Below are positions 44,108-53,311 of a stretch of DNA of 64,000 nt, one piece after another; positions within the stretch are counted from its first letter, which is position 1; every line of letters starts with the position of its first letter. The stretch is from Acidovorax sp. 210-6 (GTDB taxonomy: Bacteria; Pseudomonadota; Gammaproteobacteria; Burkholderiales; Burkholderiaceae_C). The notes under the pieces are model-generated. The model saw only the letters and a program-made list of their open reading frames with translations, was not told where the DNA came from and ran no database searches. The translations under genes were made by a program, and so were the position numbers. Where the stretch lies: contig NZ_JAACJE010000001.1 in NCBI RefSeq assembly GCF_010020825.1, positions 3,100,001 through 3,164,000 on the forward strand. The letters run 5' to 3'.

Positions 44108-45196
44108 TCAGCGCGTGAGCTTGCCCTGCACGCCTTCGACCAGCCAGTTCATGCCGAGGATCTGGGCGTCGCTGAGCGTCTGCCCCTTGGCGATCACCTC
44201 GTGCCCCTCGTTGTCGCGCACGGCGGCCTGGGCGGCCTGGAAGGGGTGCAGCTTGCCCGCGGCGATGTCCTTCTGGCGGGCCAGCACCTCCTGCTGCACG
44301 GCCTGCGGTACCTTGCTGCCGAAATCGCCCACGCGGATCATGCCCTCCTTCACGCCACCCCAGACCTTGCCACTCTTCCAGGTACCGTTCTGCACGGCGC
44401 GCACGCGGGCCGTGTAGTAGTCGCCCCACTGGTGCGTGACCGCCACGATCTGCGCGTCCGGCCCCACGCGGCGCATGTCGGAGTGGTAGGCCACGGCCAG
44501 CTTGCCGCGCTCCTGCGCCGCCGCCATCACCGCCGTGGAGCCGGTGTGGAAGGCGACCACATCGGCGTCCTGGTTGAACAGCGCCATGGCGCCGTCGCGC
44601 TCCTTGGGCGGGTCGAACCAGACGTTGAGCCACACCACCTTCACCGTGGCCCGCGGATTCACCGAGCGCATGCCCAGCGTGAAGGCGTTGATGCCCTGCA
44701 GCACCTCGGGGATGGGGAAGCCCGCCACGTAGCCGGCCACGCCGGTCTTGCTCATGCGGCCCGCCGCGATGCCCGCGAGGTAGCGGCCCTCGTAGTAGCG
44801 CGCATTGGCCGTGGCCACGTTGGCCGCCTGCTTGTAGCCGGTGATGGACTCGAACTTCACATCGGGGAAGTCCTGCGCCACCTTGAGCGTGGGCTCCATG
44901 TAGCCGAAGCTGGACGTGAAGATGATCTTGTGGCCCGTGGCGGCCAGGTCGCGGATCACGCGCTCGGCATCCGGTCCCTCGGGCACGTTCTCGACGAAGG
45001 TGGTTTTGACGCCCGCGCCCAGCGCGGCTTCGACGGCCTTGCGGCCCTCATCGTGCTGGCGCGTCCAGCCGGCCTCGGTGATGGGCGAGACATAGACGAA
45101 GCCCGCCTTCACGGGTTCGGCAGGCGCCTTGGTCTGGGAAAAAACGGGGGAAAAAAAACAGGCGGCCGCGAGCGCGGCAGCGAGGTTTTTGTACAT
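44108..45196 (-). CDS. BMP-family ABC substrate-binding protein (orphan)
   Basis: The 362-aa periplasmic protein has a signal peptide ending FFSPVFSQ and the BMP/PnrA-like fold: VYVSPITEAGWTRQHDEG, IFTSSFGYMEPTLKVA and PIPEVLQGINAFTLGMRSVNP (landmarks). The family binds purine nucleosides. It is a paralogue of the lipoprotein at 52.1-53.3 kb, but has no lipobox Cys and no permease or ATPase beside it, so it may feed the shared transporter or have another ligand. Confidence 0.9.
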   Translation of the reverse strand: MYKNLAAALAAACFFSPVFSQTKAPAEPVKAGFVYVSPITEAGWTRQHDEGRKAVEAALGAGVKTTFVENVPEGPDAERVIRDLAATGHKIIFTSSFGYMEPTLKVAQDFPDVKFESITGYKQAANVATANARYYEGRYLAGIAAGRMSKTGVAGYVAGFPIPEVLQGINAFTLGMRSVNPRATVKVVWLNVWFDPPKERDGAMALFNQDADVVAFHTGSTAVMAAAQERGKLAVAYHSDMRRVGPDAQIVAVTHQWGDYYTARVRAVQNGTWKSGKVWGGVKEGMIRVGDFGSKVPQAVQQEVLARQKDIAAGKLHPFQAAQAAVRDNEGHEVIAKGQTLSDAQILGMNWLVEGVQGKLTR

Positions 45197-45223
45197 GGTG
45201 TTCCTCTACATGGTCCCGAAGAC

Positions 45224-45257
45224 AAAAAAACAAAAGACCGCCGGGACAGCGGTCTTT
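45224..45257 (-). terminator. Rho-independent terminator after the DSD1 operon
   Basis: On the minus strand AAAGACCGC pairs with GCGGTCTTT and is followed by TGTTTTTTT. It lies about 40 bp after the stop of the DSD1-family gene and upstream of the orphan BMP gene, ending the five-gene operon. Confidence 0.92.
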
Positions 45258-45296
45258 GCGCAGGATTTTACCTGCTCGGGCGCACGGAACCTTTGC

Positions 45297-46562
45297 TCAG
45301 GGATTCACAGGCATCACCGGCCACTGCGCCTGCAGCTTGCCATCGTCCACCACGCACAAGGTGTCGAACTGGGTCATCACCGCCTCGCTCTGCCAGGGCC
45401 GCCACAGCATCCAGTCGCCCACAGCCAGGGGTGTGGAAGGGGATGCCACCATGACCTGTTGGTTCGACGACGGGCCGTACAGGCCGCTGGACGCCACGCC
45501 CTGCGGGTGCACGGGATCGGCCAGCCAGTGCCCGCCGTGGATGGCCAGGCCCTGGCGCTGGTTCACGTCCCACCAGCGCACAGCATCCGAGATCGGTTCG
45601 GCGCCCACGGGCAGCCGAAAACGCTCCATCACCTTGAGGATGGGCGTGGCGATGAACAGCGCCGGTTCCAGCTCGGCCAGCGAAGGCAGGTCGAAGTGCG
45701 AAGGCTTGACCGCTGCCGAACCCACGGCCAGCTCGTTCGGCGTGTGCTGGTCATCGTGCAGGTGCAGCGTAGGCGAGCCAGCGGTGTTGAGCGTCCAGTC
45801 GCGCCCATCGGTGTGCAGTCGCTCGCGCGCCAAAGCCACCATGGTGGCGTAACGCTCCCGGGCGTGGGCGAGCGCGCGCTCGCGGTTGCCCGGCAGGTCG
45901 GGAATGGATGCCAGGTGCGCGTCGTAGCCCATGAAGCCGCGCAGCAGCAACAGCGGCTCGTCGCGCAGCTGATCCAGCATGGCGGCCAGCATCTCTGTGG
46001 ACTCGACGCCGCCACGGTGCAGGCCCACATCGATCTCGATGTTGATGCCCAAAGGCACACCCTGGGCCCGCGCCAGGGCGCGGTACTCGGCCAGGCGCTC
46101 GGGTGTGTCCACCAGCCATTGCACCTGGCGCGGCGCATCCAGGCGCGCGCGGGCCAGGCGCGGCAGCACCCCATGCGCAGCGCTGGCAGGCAAAGGCTTG
46201 CCCAGCAGCAGGTCGGCGTCGGGCCGCGCCTGGGCCACCAGCTCGGCCTGCCGGGCGTTGAAGACCATGGCGCGCTGTGTGTTCCAGACGCGCAGCGCCT
46301 CGTCGAGCAAGGGCGCACAGGGCAGCGACTTGGCCACCACGCGCAAGGGCAGTGCCGCATGGGCCAAGCGGCGGATGCGTGCCAGATTGGCACGCCAGCG
46401 TGCGCGGTCGAGCACCAGCACGGGCTGCTGCGGCACGTCGGCCAGGGCCCGCGCCAGCGCGGCCAGCCGTTCGTCTGGTGGACCGCCCCGATCGGCAGGA
46501 CGCAACCACCAGGCCCCTGCCGCCACGGCGGCGGCCGTCCAGAGCATTCGGCGACGGATCAT
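45297..46562 (-). CDS. DSD1-family PLP enzyme with N-terminal membrane anchor
   Basis: The 421-aa protein has an alanine-racemase-type barrel (PLP Lys78 in RVVAKSLPC, INIEIDVGLHRGG, RGFMGYDAHL) and a D-serine dehydratase-like C-terminal domain (AIHGGHW and FDTLCVVDDG, whose His and Cys are placed like metal ligands in that family). Relatives include D-threonine aldolase and D-serine dehydratase. Unusually it starts RRRMLWTAAAVAAGAWWL, a signal/anchor, suggesting a periplasmic location. It overlaps the oxidase gene by four bases and is the last gene of its operon. The substrate is unknown. Confidence 0.82.
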   Translation of the reverse strand: MIRRRMLWTAAAVAAGAWWLRPADRGGPPDERLAALARALADVPQQPVLVLDRARWRANLARIRRLAHAALPLRVVAKSLPCAPLLDEALRVWNTQRAMVFNARQAELVAQARPDADLLLGKPLPASAAHGVLPRLARARLDAPRQVQWLVDTPERLAEYRALARAQGVPLGINIEIDVGLHRGGVESTEMLAAMLDQLRDEPLLLLRGFMGYDAHLASIPDLPGNRERALAHARERYATMVALARERLHTDGRDWTLNTAGSPTLHLHDDQHTPNELAVGSAAVKPSHFDLPSLAELEPALFIATPILKVMERFRLPVGAEPISDAVRWWDVNQRQGLAIHGGHWLADPVHPQGVASSGLYGPSSNQQVMVASPSTPLAVGDWMLWRPWQSEAVMTQFDTLCVVDDGKLQAQWPVMPVNP

Positions 46563-47968
46563 GATGCATTGCTCCTCTCAAACCACGGACGCAGGTAGGC
46601 GTTGAGCATGCGCCCCTGGGGGTCCAGGTGGCGGCGCACGCGGTCGAAGTCGTTCCAGCGGGGGTACAGCGTGCGCAACTCCTGGGCGCTGCGGTCGTGC
46701 AGCTTGCCCCAGTGCGGGCGGGCGCCATGGCGGCGAAAGAGGGCCCCCACGTCCTTGACGAGGTAGTCCCACGGTTCGTCGTGCGCTGCATGCACAGCGA
46801 TGGAGCAGCTGTCGCGCTCGTAGAAGGGCGAAAGCCACGCGTCGTCCTGCGCCACGTAGCGAAATTCCACCGGAAAGTACACGTCGTTGCGCTGCTCCAG
46901 GTAGTCCAGCACCGCACGCAAACAGGCCGGGCCGTTGGCACGCGGCACATGCCCCTCGGTCTCGTTGAAGCGCGTGGGGCGCTGGGTGGACAGAAGCCGG
47001 TACGACCAGTCGGTGCGCTGCTCCGTCTGCGCGGGATCGATCAAGCGTTGCGCCACCCAGCGGCGCAACGATGGCGCGTAGCCCAGCCAGTCGCGCAGGC
47101 GGCGCAGGTCACGCAGCACGTCCTCGTCAGCGGAGACATGCGGCACCGGCTGCGGCGGGCCGGGGTGTTCGTCGTGCACGATGACGGCGCCATAGCCGGT
47201 GTGCGGCAGCAGGTAGCACTCGAACTGGCGGTGTTTGCGGGCCAGCGTATCCAGGTCGCGCAACAGGCTGTCCACCGGCATCAGCCATACGCGGCGCTGC
47301 AGCACATGGCGCGGGCGCACGCGCAGCGTCATCTCGGTGACCACGCCCAGCGCCCCCAGGGACACGCGGGCCGCGTGGAACACCTCGGCATTGTCCTGGG
47401 CGCTGCAGCTCAGGATCTGGCCCGTGGGCGCCACCAGCCGCAGCGACTGCACATCGGCGTGCAGGGCGGGTAGATCCGCACCGGTGCCGTGGGTAGCGGT
47501 GGCCAACGCTCCTGCGAGGGTCTGCGCGTCAATGTCGGGCGCATTGCGCAAGGCCAGGCCCACGCCATCGAGCAGGCGGGACACCGTGGCCAAACGCGTG
47601 CCTGCCTGCAGCGTGGCCGTGGGGGCAGGCTGCGCTGCATGGGCACTCAGACCGGACAGCGCATCGATGGACAGCAGCGTGCCCTCGGTGGGCACCAGCG
47701 CCGTGAACGAGTGCCCCGCCCCGACCGCACGCAAGGGCGCAGGGGATTGGCGCAGCAGGGTTACCAGTTCCTCCTCACTGCGCGGGACGGCCCATGCGGC
47801 AGGCTGGCACTGCGCAATGCCGGACCAGTTGCGCCAGGCAGCGGGTACAGCAGCGGCGGTCGGCACGGGCGGTATGGCGCCAGGCTGCGGCGCCGACGCA
47901 GCGACCGGGCGCAGGGCCAGCGCCATGCCGCTTGCTGTCATGGATTGAAGAAATTGCCGCCGACTCAT
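46559..47968 (-). CDS. Tat-exported D-arabinono-1,4-lactone oxidase-like flavoprotein
   Basis: The 469-aa protein has a textbook Tat signal (SRRQFLQSMTASGMALAL), a PCMH-type FAD domain (PLRAVGAGHSFTAL, DAQTLAGALATATHGTG) and an ALO C-terminal domain with the typical HWGKLH motif. Relatives oxidise sugar lactones or alditols using FAD. Gene overlap with a cytochrome c gene suggests the electrons go to that cytochrome rather than to O2, which is inference. The ATG at 47968 overlaps the cytochrome stop by four bases. Confidence 0.87.
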   Translation of the reverse strand: MSRRQFLQSMTASGMALALRPVAASAPQPGAIPPVPTAAAVPAAWRNWSGIAQCQPAAWAVPRSEEELVTLLRQSPAPLRAVGAGHSFTALVPTEGTLLSIDALSGLSAHAAQPAPTATLQAGTRLATVSRLLDGVGLALRNAPDIDAQTLAGALATATHGTGADLPALHADVQSLRLVAPTGQILSCSAQDNAEVFHAARVSLGALGVVTEMTLRVRPRHVLQRRVWLMPVDSLLRDLDTLARKHRQFECYLLPHTGYGAVIVHDEHPGPPQPVPHVSADEDVLRDLRRLRDWLGYAPSLRRWVAQRLIDPAQTEQRTDWSYRLLSTQRPTRFNETEGHVPRANGPACLRAVLDYLEQRNDVYFPVEFRYVAQDDAWLSPFYERDSCSIAVHAAHDEPWDYLVKDVGALFRRHGARPHWGKLHDRSAQELRTLYPRWNDFDRVRRHLDPQGRMLNAYLRPWFERSNAS

Positions 47969-48321
47969 GGTTGCGCCTTTCGCATGTGGGTGATCAATGC
48001 GCTGAAATCTGCGTCGGAACACTCAGGGCACCAGCCCCTGCTGGGCATGGCCCCCTTGCCCTCGCGCACACTGCGCACCAAGGCATCGAGGCCCTGGCGC
48101 TCCAGCGCCGACCAGGCCGCACGGTCACCACGCTGCGGCGCGCCGGAACCGGGCACCTCGTGGCAGTGCACGCAGCTGCGCTGGTACAGCCCCATCTGCC
48201 GCAGGTCGGGCGGTGGCAGGCCGTCCCATTCGCTGCTCCCGCTGCATGCCCCCACCAGGACAGGCATGGCGAGCGCCCACCACCGCCACTGCAAGGCCGT
48301 TCTTGGTCGTTCCTGCGCCAT
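47965..48321 (-). CDS. Lipoprotein cytochrome c (c5-like)
   Basis: The 118-aa precursor has a lipobox LVGAC (Cys26) and one haem site CVHCH (residues 50-54). The probable axial ligand is Met92 in GAMP, and there is an extra CPEC pair (C98/C101) typical of cytochrome c5. It would be a membrane-tethered periplasmic monohaem electron carrier. It overlaps the flavoprotein gene by four bases and follows the porin gene by two, so it is a natural electron acceptor for the flavoprotein. Confidence 0.87.
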   Translation of the reverse strand: MAQERPRTALQWRWWALAMPVLVGACSGSSEWDGLPPPDLRQMGLYQRSCVHCHEVPGSGAPQRGDRAAWSALERQGLDALVRSVREGKGAMPSRGWCPECSDADFSALITHMRKAQP

Positions 48322-48323
48322 GC

Positions 48324-49208
48324 TCAGAACCTGCGTGCCACCGACAGCACCAGGCGCCCACGGGCGGTGTCGCGCAGGCGGTCGCCGTCCGGCGTCTGGA
48401 ACAGCGTGCGTTCCTTGACATGGGTGTCGATCCAATCGATGCCCCATTCAAAGCCCCAACGGCGGTGTGTCAGGCCGATGCGGTAGTCGGTGTAGTTGGC
48501 TTCAGAAAAATGCGCGATCCGCTGATGGCCCACATGCAACACCAAGGTGGTGAGTCCATCCAGCGGAATTTTGTAGTCCAGATCGAACAGCCAGCTGCCG
48601 CGCGCACCATGGTCGCCACGGGCATAGCAATCGAGCGCCCGCGTTGGGTCTGCGGACAGGGACAACAGGGTGCCGCACACCCCTCCGGTGCTGATGCCCC
48701 GGTAGTTCTTGGACATGACGCGCATCACCCGTCCCTCCAGCGCGCCATAGCCCCATTCGAACACCGCAAAGGCGGTGTCATAGCGCGTGCTGCGCACGGT
48801 GGTGGGAGAGAAGGTTTCCACATCAAAGCCATGGGGCGCATCGAAACGTGCCCCCGGCAACACCTCGGCCGCCATGCCGACACCAAAATGCCAGGCGTCC
48901 GGGTCGCCAAAGCGGTAGCCCCCCGCCACGGTCAGCGCCAGGCCGTTGCTTCCCTGGAACTGCTTCTTGCTCACCGTGGCGGCCTCCACCAGCCCGATCA
49001 GACCGCTTTCATGGGCCGCCTGGATGCTGAGCTTGGCCCCTGGCCGCAGCAGCGAATCCGATATGCCGCGCGTGCGCTGATCCGTCACGGCCCGAAGCTC
49101 CACATCAATGGCATGGCTGCTGATGTCATCGGGTGCGGACTGGGCCATAGCCTGCAAAGGCACCACCAACATGGACACGACAAACCCGAGAAGAACACGA
49201 AAATTCAT
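48324..49208 (-). CDS. TorF-family putative outer-membrane porin
   Basis: The 294-aa precursor has a signal peptide (cleavage near LQAMA-QSA) and alternating beta-strand patterns ending in Arg-Phe (LSVARRF), as in outer-membrane barrels. The start of the mature part (IDVELRAVTDQRTRGIS) resembles the TorF/Gcw_chp putative porin family. It probably admits the operon's substrate. It overlaps the DUF2147 gene by four bases. Confidence 0.72.
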   Translation of the reverse strand: MNFRVLLGFVVSMLVVPLQAMAQSAPDDISSHAIDVELRAVTDQRTRGISDSLLRPGAKLSIQAAHESGLIGLVEAATVSKKQFQGSNGLALTVAGGYRFGDPDAWHFGVGMAAEVLPGARFDAPHGFDVETFSPTTVRSTRYDTAFAVFEWGYGALEGRVMRVMSKNYRGISTGGVCGTLLSLSADPTRALDCYARGDHGARGSWLFDLDYKIPLDGLTTLVLHVGHQRIAHFSEANYTDYRIGLTHRRWGFEWGIDWIDTHVKERTLFQTPDGDRLRDTARGRLVLSVARRF

Positions 49209-49648
49209 GATGCGGCTCCTGTACGTTGGACGGGCTGGCAGACCGGCTGCTCAGGCAGTTTGGCAATCCGGCTCAGCCTCTCGGTCTGGCCCAACACCTC
49301 CACACCCACAAAGGCGCGCAGCAAGAGCGCACCCTCCTGGATCCGCACCGTGGCCTTGTACTTCTTGCCGTCGCGCGGATCAAATGCCCAGCCGTCGCGC
49401 CAGGCATCGGAAGCGAATCGCTCCAACCGCGCCACCTTCACGCCACAGGTGTCCTTGGGCGTACCGGCATCCTTGTCCCACACCACCTGCGCACACAGGG
49501 CCTGCACCCGGTCTTCGCACGGGCCGAACGCTATCACTGCATCCTCTTGCGCCGTCAGCCACAGACCGTGCACGTCTGCCGGCTCCACAGCCGCCGCAGG
49601 CACTACACAGACGCTGGCAAGCACGGCACTCCACCAAGTTGCTCGCAT
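49205..49648 (-). CDS. DUF2147 exported protein
   Basis: The 147-aa precursor has a signal peptide (RATWWSAVLASVCVVPAAA) and a DUF2147 domain (VHGLWLTAQEDAVIAFGPC, WAFDPRDGKKYKATV). DUF2147 proteins are periplasmic or secreted and of unknown function. A perfect GAGGAGA ribosome-binding site precedes the ATG at 49648. It is the first gene of the envelope redox operon and lies 125 bp from the divergent TetR gene. Confidence 0.82.
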   Translation of the reverse strand: MRATWWSAVLASVCVVPAAAVEPADVHGLWLTAQEDAVIAFGPCEDRVQALCAQVVWDKDAGTPKDTCGVKVARLERFASDAWRDGWAFDPRDGKKYKATVRIQEGALLLRAFVGVEVLGQTERLSRIAKLPEQPVCQPVQRTGAAS

Positions 49649-49696
49649 TGCTGTCTCCTCCGTTGTTGTATGCAATCCCTCGCGCCATGGTCAACC

Positions 49697-49727
49697 ATAG
49701 CGATTGCTATCTTATAGTGATGACTAT
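49697..49727. promoter_or_regulatory. Twin palindromic operator between the TetR gene and the operon
   Basis: ATAGC-GATT-GCTAT (49697-49710) and ATAGT-GATG-ACTAT (49714-49727) are perfect 5-bp-arm palindromes sharing an ATAG-N6-CTAT frame, with centres 17 bp apart. They lie in the divergent promoter region, the usual location for TetR autoregulatory operators. Confidence 0.65.
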
Positions 49728-49773
49728 ATTTATGAGGATGAGGATAATCCCTGAGCCACCCCACCCCAAAACC

Positions 49774-50445
49774 ATGCCCCCCACCCGGAAAAAGCCCCAG
49801 GCCCCTGCACTGACCGCCAAGAAGCAACCCGCGCAACAGCGCGGCGCCGAGACCTATGAGCGCATCCTGGAGGTGGCTGCGGCCTTGCTGGCAGAAGTGG
49901 GGATCGAGCGCCTGTCCACCAATCTGATCTGCAGCAAGGCAGGCCTGACCCCCCCGGCGCTGTACCAATACTTCCCCAACAAATACGCCGTGCTGTACGA
50001 ATTGGGGCAAAGGCTGATGCAGCAACAAAACGAGCGCGTGGCGGTTTGGATGACCCCTGAGGTGCTTTCAGGCCCACCCGAGACGCTGGAGGCAGCGCTG
50101 GCGGGGCTGATCCTGGATACCTACGACGTCACCCGCGCATTCCCTGGCGGCGTATGGGTTATGCGCGCTTTGCGTGCCGTCCCGACGTTGGCGCAGGTGC
50201 GCCTGAATTCGCACCAGACAATCACAACCCAGCAAACCGCCCTGCTCGCCCAGGCCCTGCCCCACGCCCCACAGGAGCAGCTCTATCTGGTCAGTCGCAC
50301 GGCTGTGGAACTGCTCTACGCTGCCGTGGAAATGCTGTTTGACGAAGACCTGCCTGGTCCCGCCGTGGCGCAACTTGTGGCGGCCATGGTGGCCAGCCAC
50401 ATGAAGGCATTGCGACAATCCGCAGCCGACCCCACCCTACACTGA
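49774..50445 (+). CDS. TetR/AcrR-family regulator
   Basis: The product is about 223 aa with a Lys-rich N-terminal arm, a TetR helix-turn-helix (RLSTNLICSKAGLTPPALYQYFPNKYAVL near residues 45-73, a landmark) and an all-helical ligand domain. It is divergent from the DUF2147-porin-cytochrome-oxidase-DSD1 operon and is the likely local repressor. The ATG at 49774 is favoured; ATGs at 49732 and 49738 would place the start in the operator region. Confidence 0.87.
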   Translation: MPPTRKKPQAPALTAKKQPAQQRGAETYERILEVAAALLAEVGIERLSTNLICSKAGLTPPALYQYFPNKYAVLYELGQRLMQQQNERVAVWMTPEVLSGPPETLEAALAGLILDTYDVTRAFPGGVWVMRALRAVPTLAQVRLNSHQTITTQQTALLAQALPHAPQEQLYLVSRTAVELLYAAVEMLFDEDLPGPAVAQLVAAMVASHMKALRQSAADPTLH

Positions 50446-50479
50446 GAGATCCCCCCCTGACGCCATCCAGGAGCCTCCC

Positions 50480-50929
50480 ATGCCGATGTTTGTCGATACC
50501 TCGCCCCCCGACCAATGCCTCTTCTGCCGCTTGGTGGCGGGAGAGATTCCTTCCGCACGGGTGTACGAAGACACGCTGACCATCGCCTTCATGGACATCG
50601 GCCAGGTCACCCCCGGCCATGTGCTCGTGGCCACCAAACGCCACGCCACCACGCTGCTGGACATCACGCCGCAAGAGGCCGCCGCCGTCATGCAGACGGC
50701 GCAGCGCGTGGCCAGTGCCATCCGCGAGGTGTTCGACCCGCCCGGCATCACACTGCTGCAGGCCAATGGCCGCGAGGGCGACCAAACCGTGTTCCACTTC
50801 CACATGCATGTGGTGCCGCGCCACGCACAGGACGGCATCACCTTCACCTGGCCGCGCAAGAACCCCGACGCAACCGTGCTGAAAGATTACGCAGATCGGC
50901 TGGCAGCGGCCATTGCGCCCACGCCCTGA
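50480..50929 (+). CDS. HIT-family hydrolase (HinT-like)
   Basis: The 149-aa protein has an N-terminal CxxC (CLFCRLVAGEIPSARVYED), VTPGHVLVATKRH and the HIT motif HFHMHVVPR. It resembles HinT-type purine nucleoside phosphoramidases and Ap4A-type hydrolases. CAGGAG precedes the ATG. It follows the TetR gene by 34 bp and converges with the adenine deaminase gene (13-bp gap), in keeping with the nucleotide theme. Confidence 0.9.
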   Translation: MPMFVDTSPPDQCLFCRLVAGEIPSARVYEDTLTIAFMDIGQVTPGHVLVATKRHATTLLDITPQEAAAVMQTAQRVASAIREVFDPPGITLLQANGREGDQTVFHFHMHVVPRHAQDGITFTWPRKNPDATVLKDYADRLAAAIAPTP

Positions 50930-50942
50930 GTAGTGGTAACGC

Positions 50943-52028
<1,086 letters not shown>

Positions 52029-52051
52029 TCATGCACCGCTGCGCGCCCAAC

Positions 52052-52081
52052 GCAAAGGGCCGCACTGAGGCGGCCCTTTGC
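52052..52081 (-). terminator. Perfect 12-bp hairpin after the BMP gene
   Basis: GCAAAGGGCCGC and GCGGCCCTTTGC flank a 6-base loop with no mismatches, 17 bp after the BMP gene stop. There is no long T-tract on either strand, so it may be a partial terminator or an RNA-stabilising 3' stem between the transporter and deaminase genes. Confidence 0.65.
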
Positions 52082-52098
52082 ATCCAGTGGCGACGACT

Positions 52099-53265
52099 TT
52101 ACTTCTTGTCGGCGCCGGGCACCTTGCCTTCCACGCCCTTGACGTAGAAGTTCACGCCACCCAGGAACTTGTCATCGGCCACCACATCCTTGGCCAGCAC
52201 TTCTTTGCCGTCCTGGCCTGCGATGGGGCCCTTCCAGATCACGAAGCTGCCGTCTGCCAGGCCTTTCTTGACTTCTTCGACCTTGGTCTTGATGTCAGCG
52301 GGCACGTCCTCGGCAATGGACACGATGTCGATCGCGCCTTCCTTCACGCCCCACCAGGCCTGGCCGGTTTCCCACTTGCCTTCCAGCGCGTCGCGCGTGG
52401 CCTTGATGTAGTACGGACCCCAGTTGATGACGGCCGACGCCAGGTGGGCCTTGGGGCCGTAGGCGGTCATGTCCGAATCCCAACCGAAGGCGCGCTTGCC
52501 CTTCTCCTGTGCGGTCTTGAGCACGGCGGGCGAGTCGGTGTTCTGGAACAGCACGTCCGCACCACCGTTGATCAGGCTGGTGGCGGCTTCGGTTTCCTTC
52601 GGGGGGCTGAACCATTCGTTCACCCAAACCACCTTGGTCTTGATCTTGGGATTGACCGACTGCGCGCCCAGCGTGAAGCTGTTGATGTTGCGCAGCACCT
52701 CGGGGATCGGCACCGAACCCACCACGCCCAGCGTGTTGCTCTTGGTCATGGCGCCCGCGATGATGCCCGCCATATAGGCGCCTTCATAGGTGCGGCTGTC
52801 GTAGGTGCGCACGTTGGCGGCCGTCTTGTAGCCGGTGGCGTGCTCGAACTTCACGTCGGCGAAGTCGGGTGCGATCTTCTGGATCGACTCCATGTAGCCA
52901 AAGGTGGTGCCAAAGATCAGCTTGTTGCCCTGGCTGGCCATGTCGCGCAGCACACGCTCGGCGTCAGCCGACTCGGGCACGCTTTCCACAAAGCTGGTCA
53001 CCACCTTGTCGCCAAATTCCTTCTCGATGGCCTTGCGTCCGTTGTCGTGCGCAAAGGACCAGCCGCCGTCGCCCACCGGGCCGACATAGGCAAACGCGAT
53101 CTTCAGCGGCTCGGCCTTGGGGGCGGGCGCCTCGGTGACGGGGGCGGGAGCCGGTGCCGGAGCAGGCGCGGGCTCTTCCTTCTTGCCGCAGCCCACCAGG
53201 GCAGCGGCCGCCACAGCGGAAAGCGCTGCCACCTTGATCAGAGCGCGTTTGTGCAGATCGGTCAT
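52099..53265 (-). CDS. BMP-family nucleoside-binding lipoprotein
   Basis: The 388-aa precursor has a lipobox LVGC, a Pro/Ala-rich tether and a PnrA/BMP fold (FAYVGPVGDGGWSFAHDNG, GTTFGYMESIQKIA, PIPEVLRNINSFTLGAQSVNP as landmarks). It is the ligand-capture component of the adjacent ABC system (ATPase, permease, permease, binding protein in transcription order). The family binds purine nucleosides, which fits the deaminase and xanthine dehydrogenase genes on either side. Confidence 0.93.
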   Translation of the reverse strand: MTDLHKRALIKVAALSAVAAAALVGCGKKEEPAPAPAPAPAPVTEAPAPKAEPLKIAFAYVGPVGDGGWSFAHDNGRKAIEKEFGDKVVTSFVESVPESADAERVLRDMASQGNKLIFGTTFGYMESIQKIAPDFADVKFEHATGYKTAANVRTYDSRTYEGAYMAGIIAGAMTKSNTLGVVGSVPIPEVLRNINSFTLGAQSVNPKIKTKVVWVNEWFSPPKETEAATSLINGGADVLFQNTDSPAVLKTAQEKGKRAFGWDSDMTAYGPKAHLASAVINWGPYYIKATRDALEGKWETGQAWWGVKEGAIDIVSIAEDVPADIKTKVEEVKKGLADGSFVIWKGPIAGQDGKEVLAKDVVADDKFLGGVNFYVKGVEGKVPGADKK

Positions 53266-53311
53266 GTCGGGTTCCTTCTGGGGAAGTGAGGGTGGACGAA
53301 AAAAACGGTCA

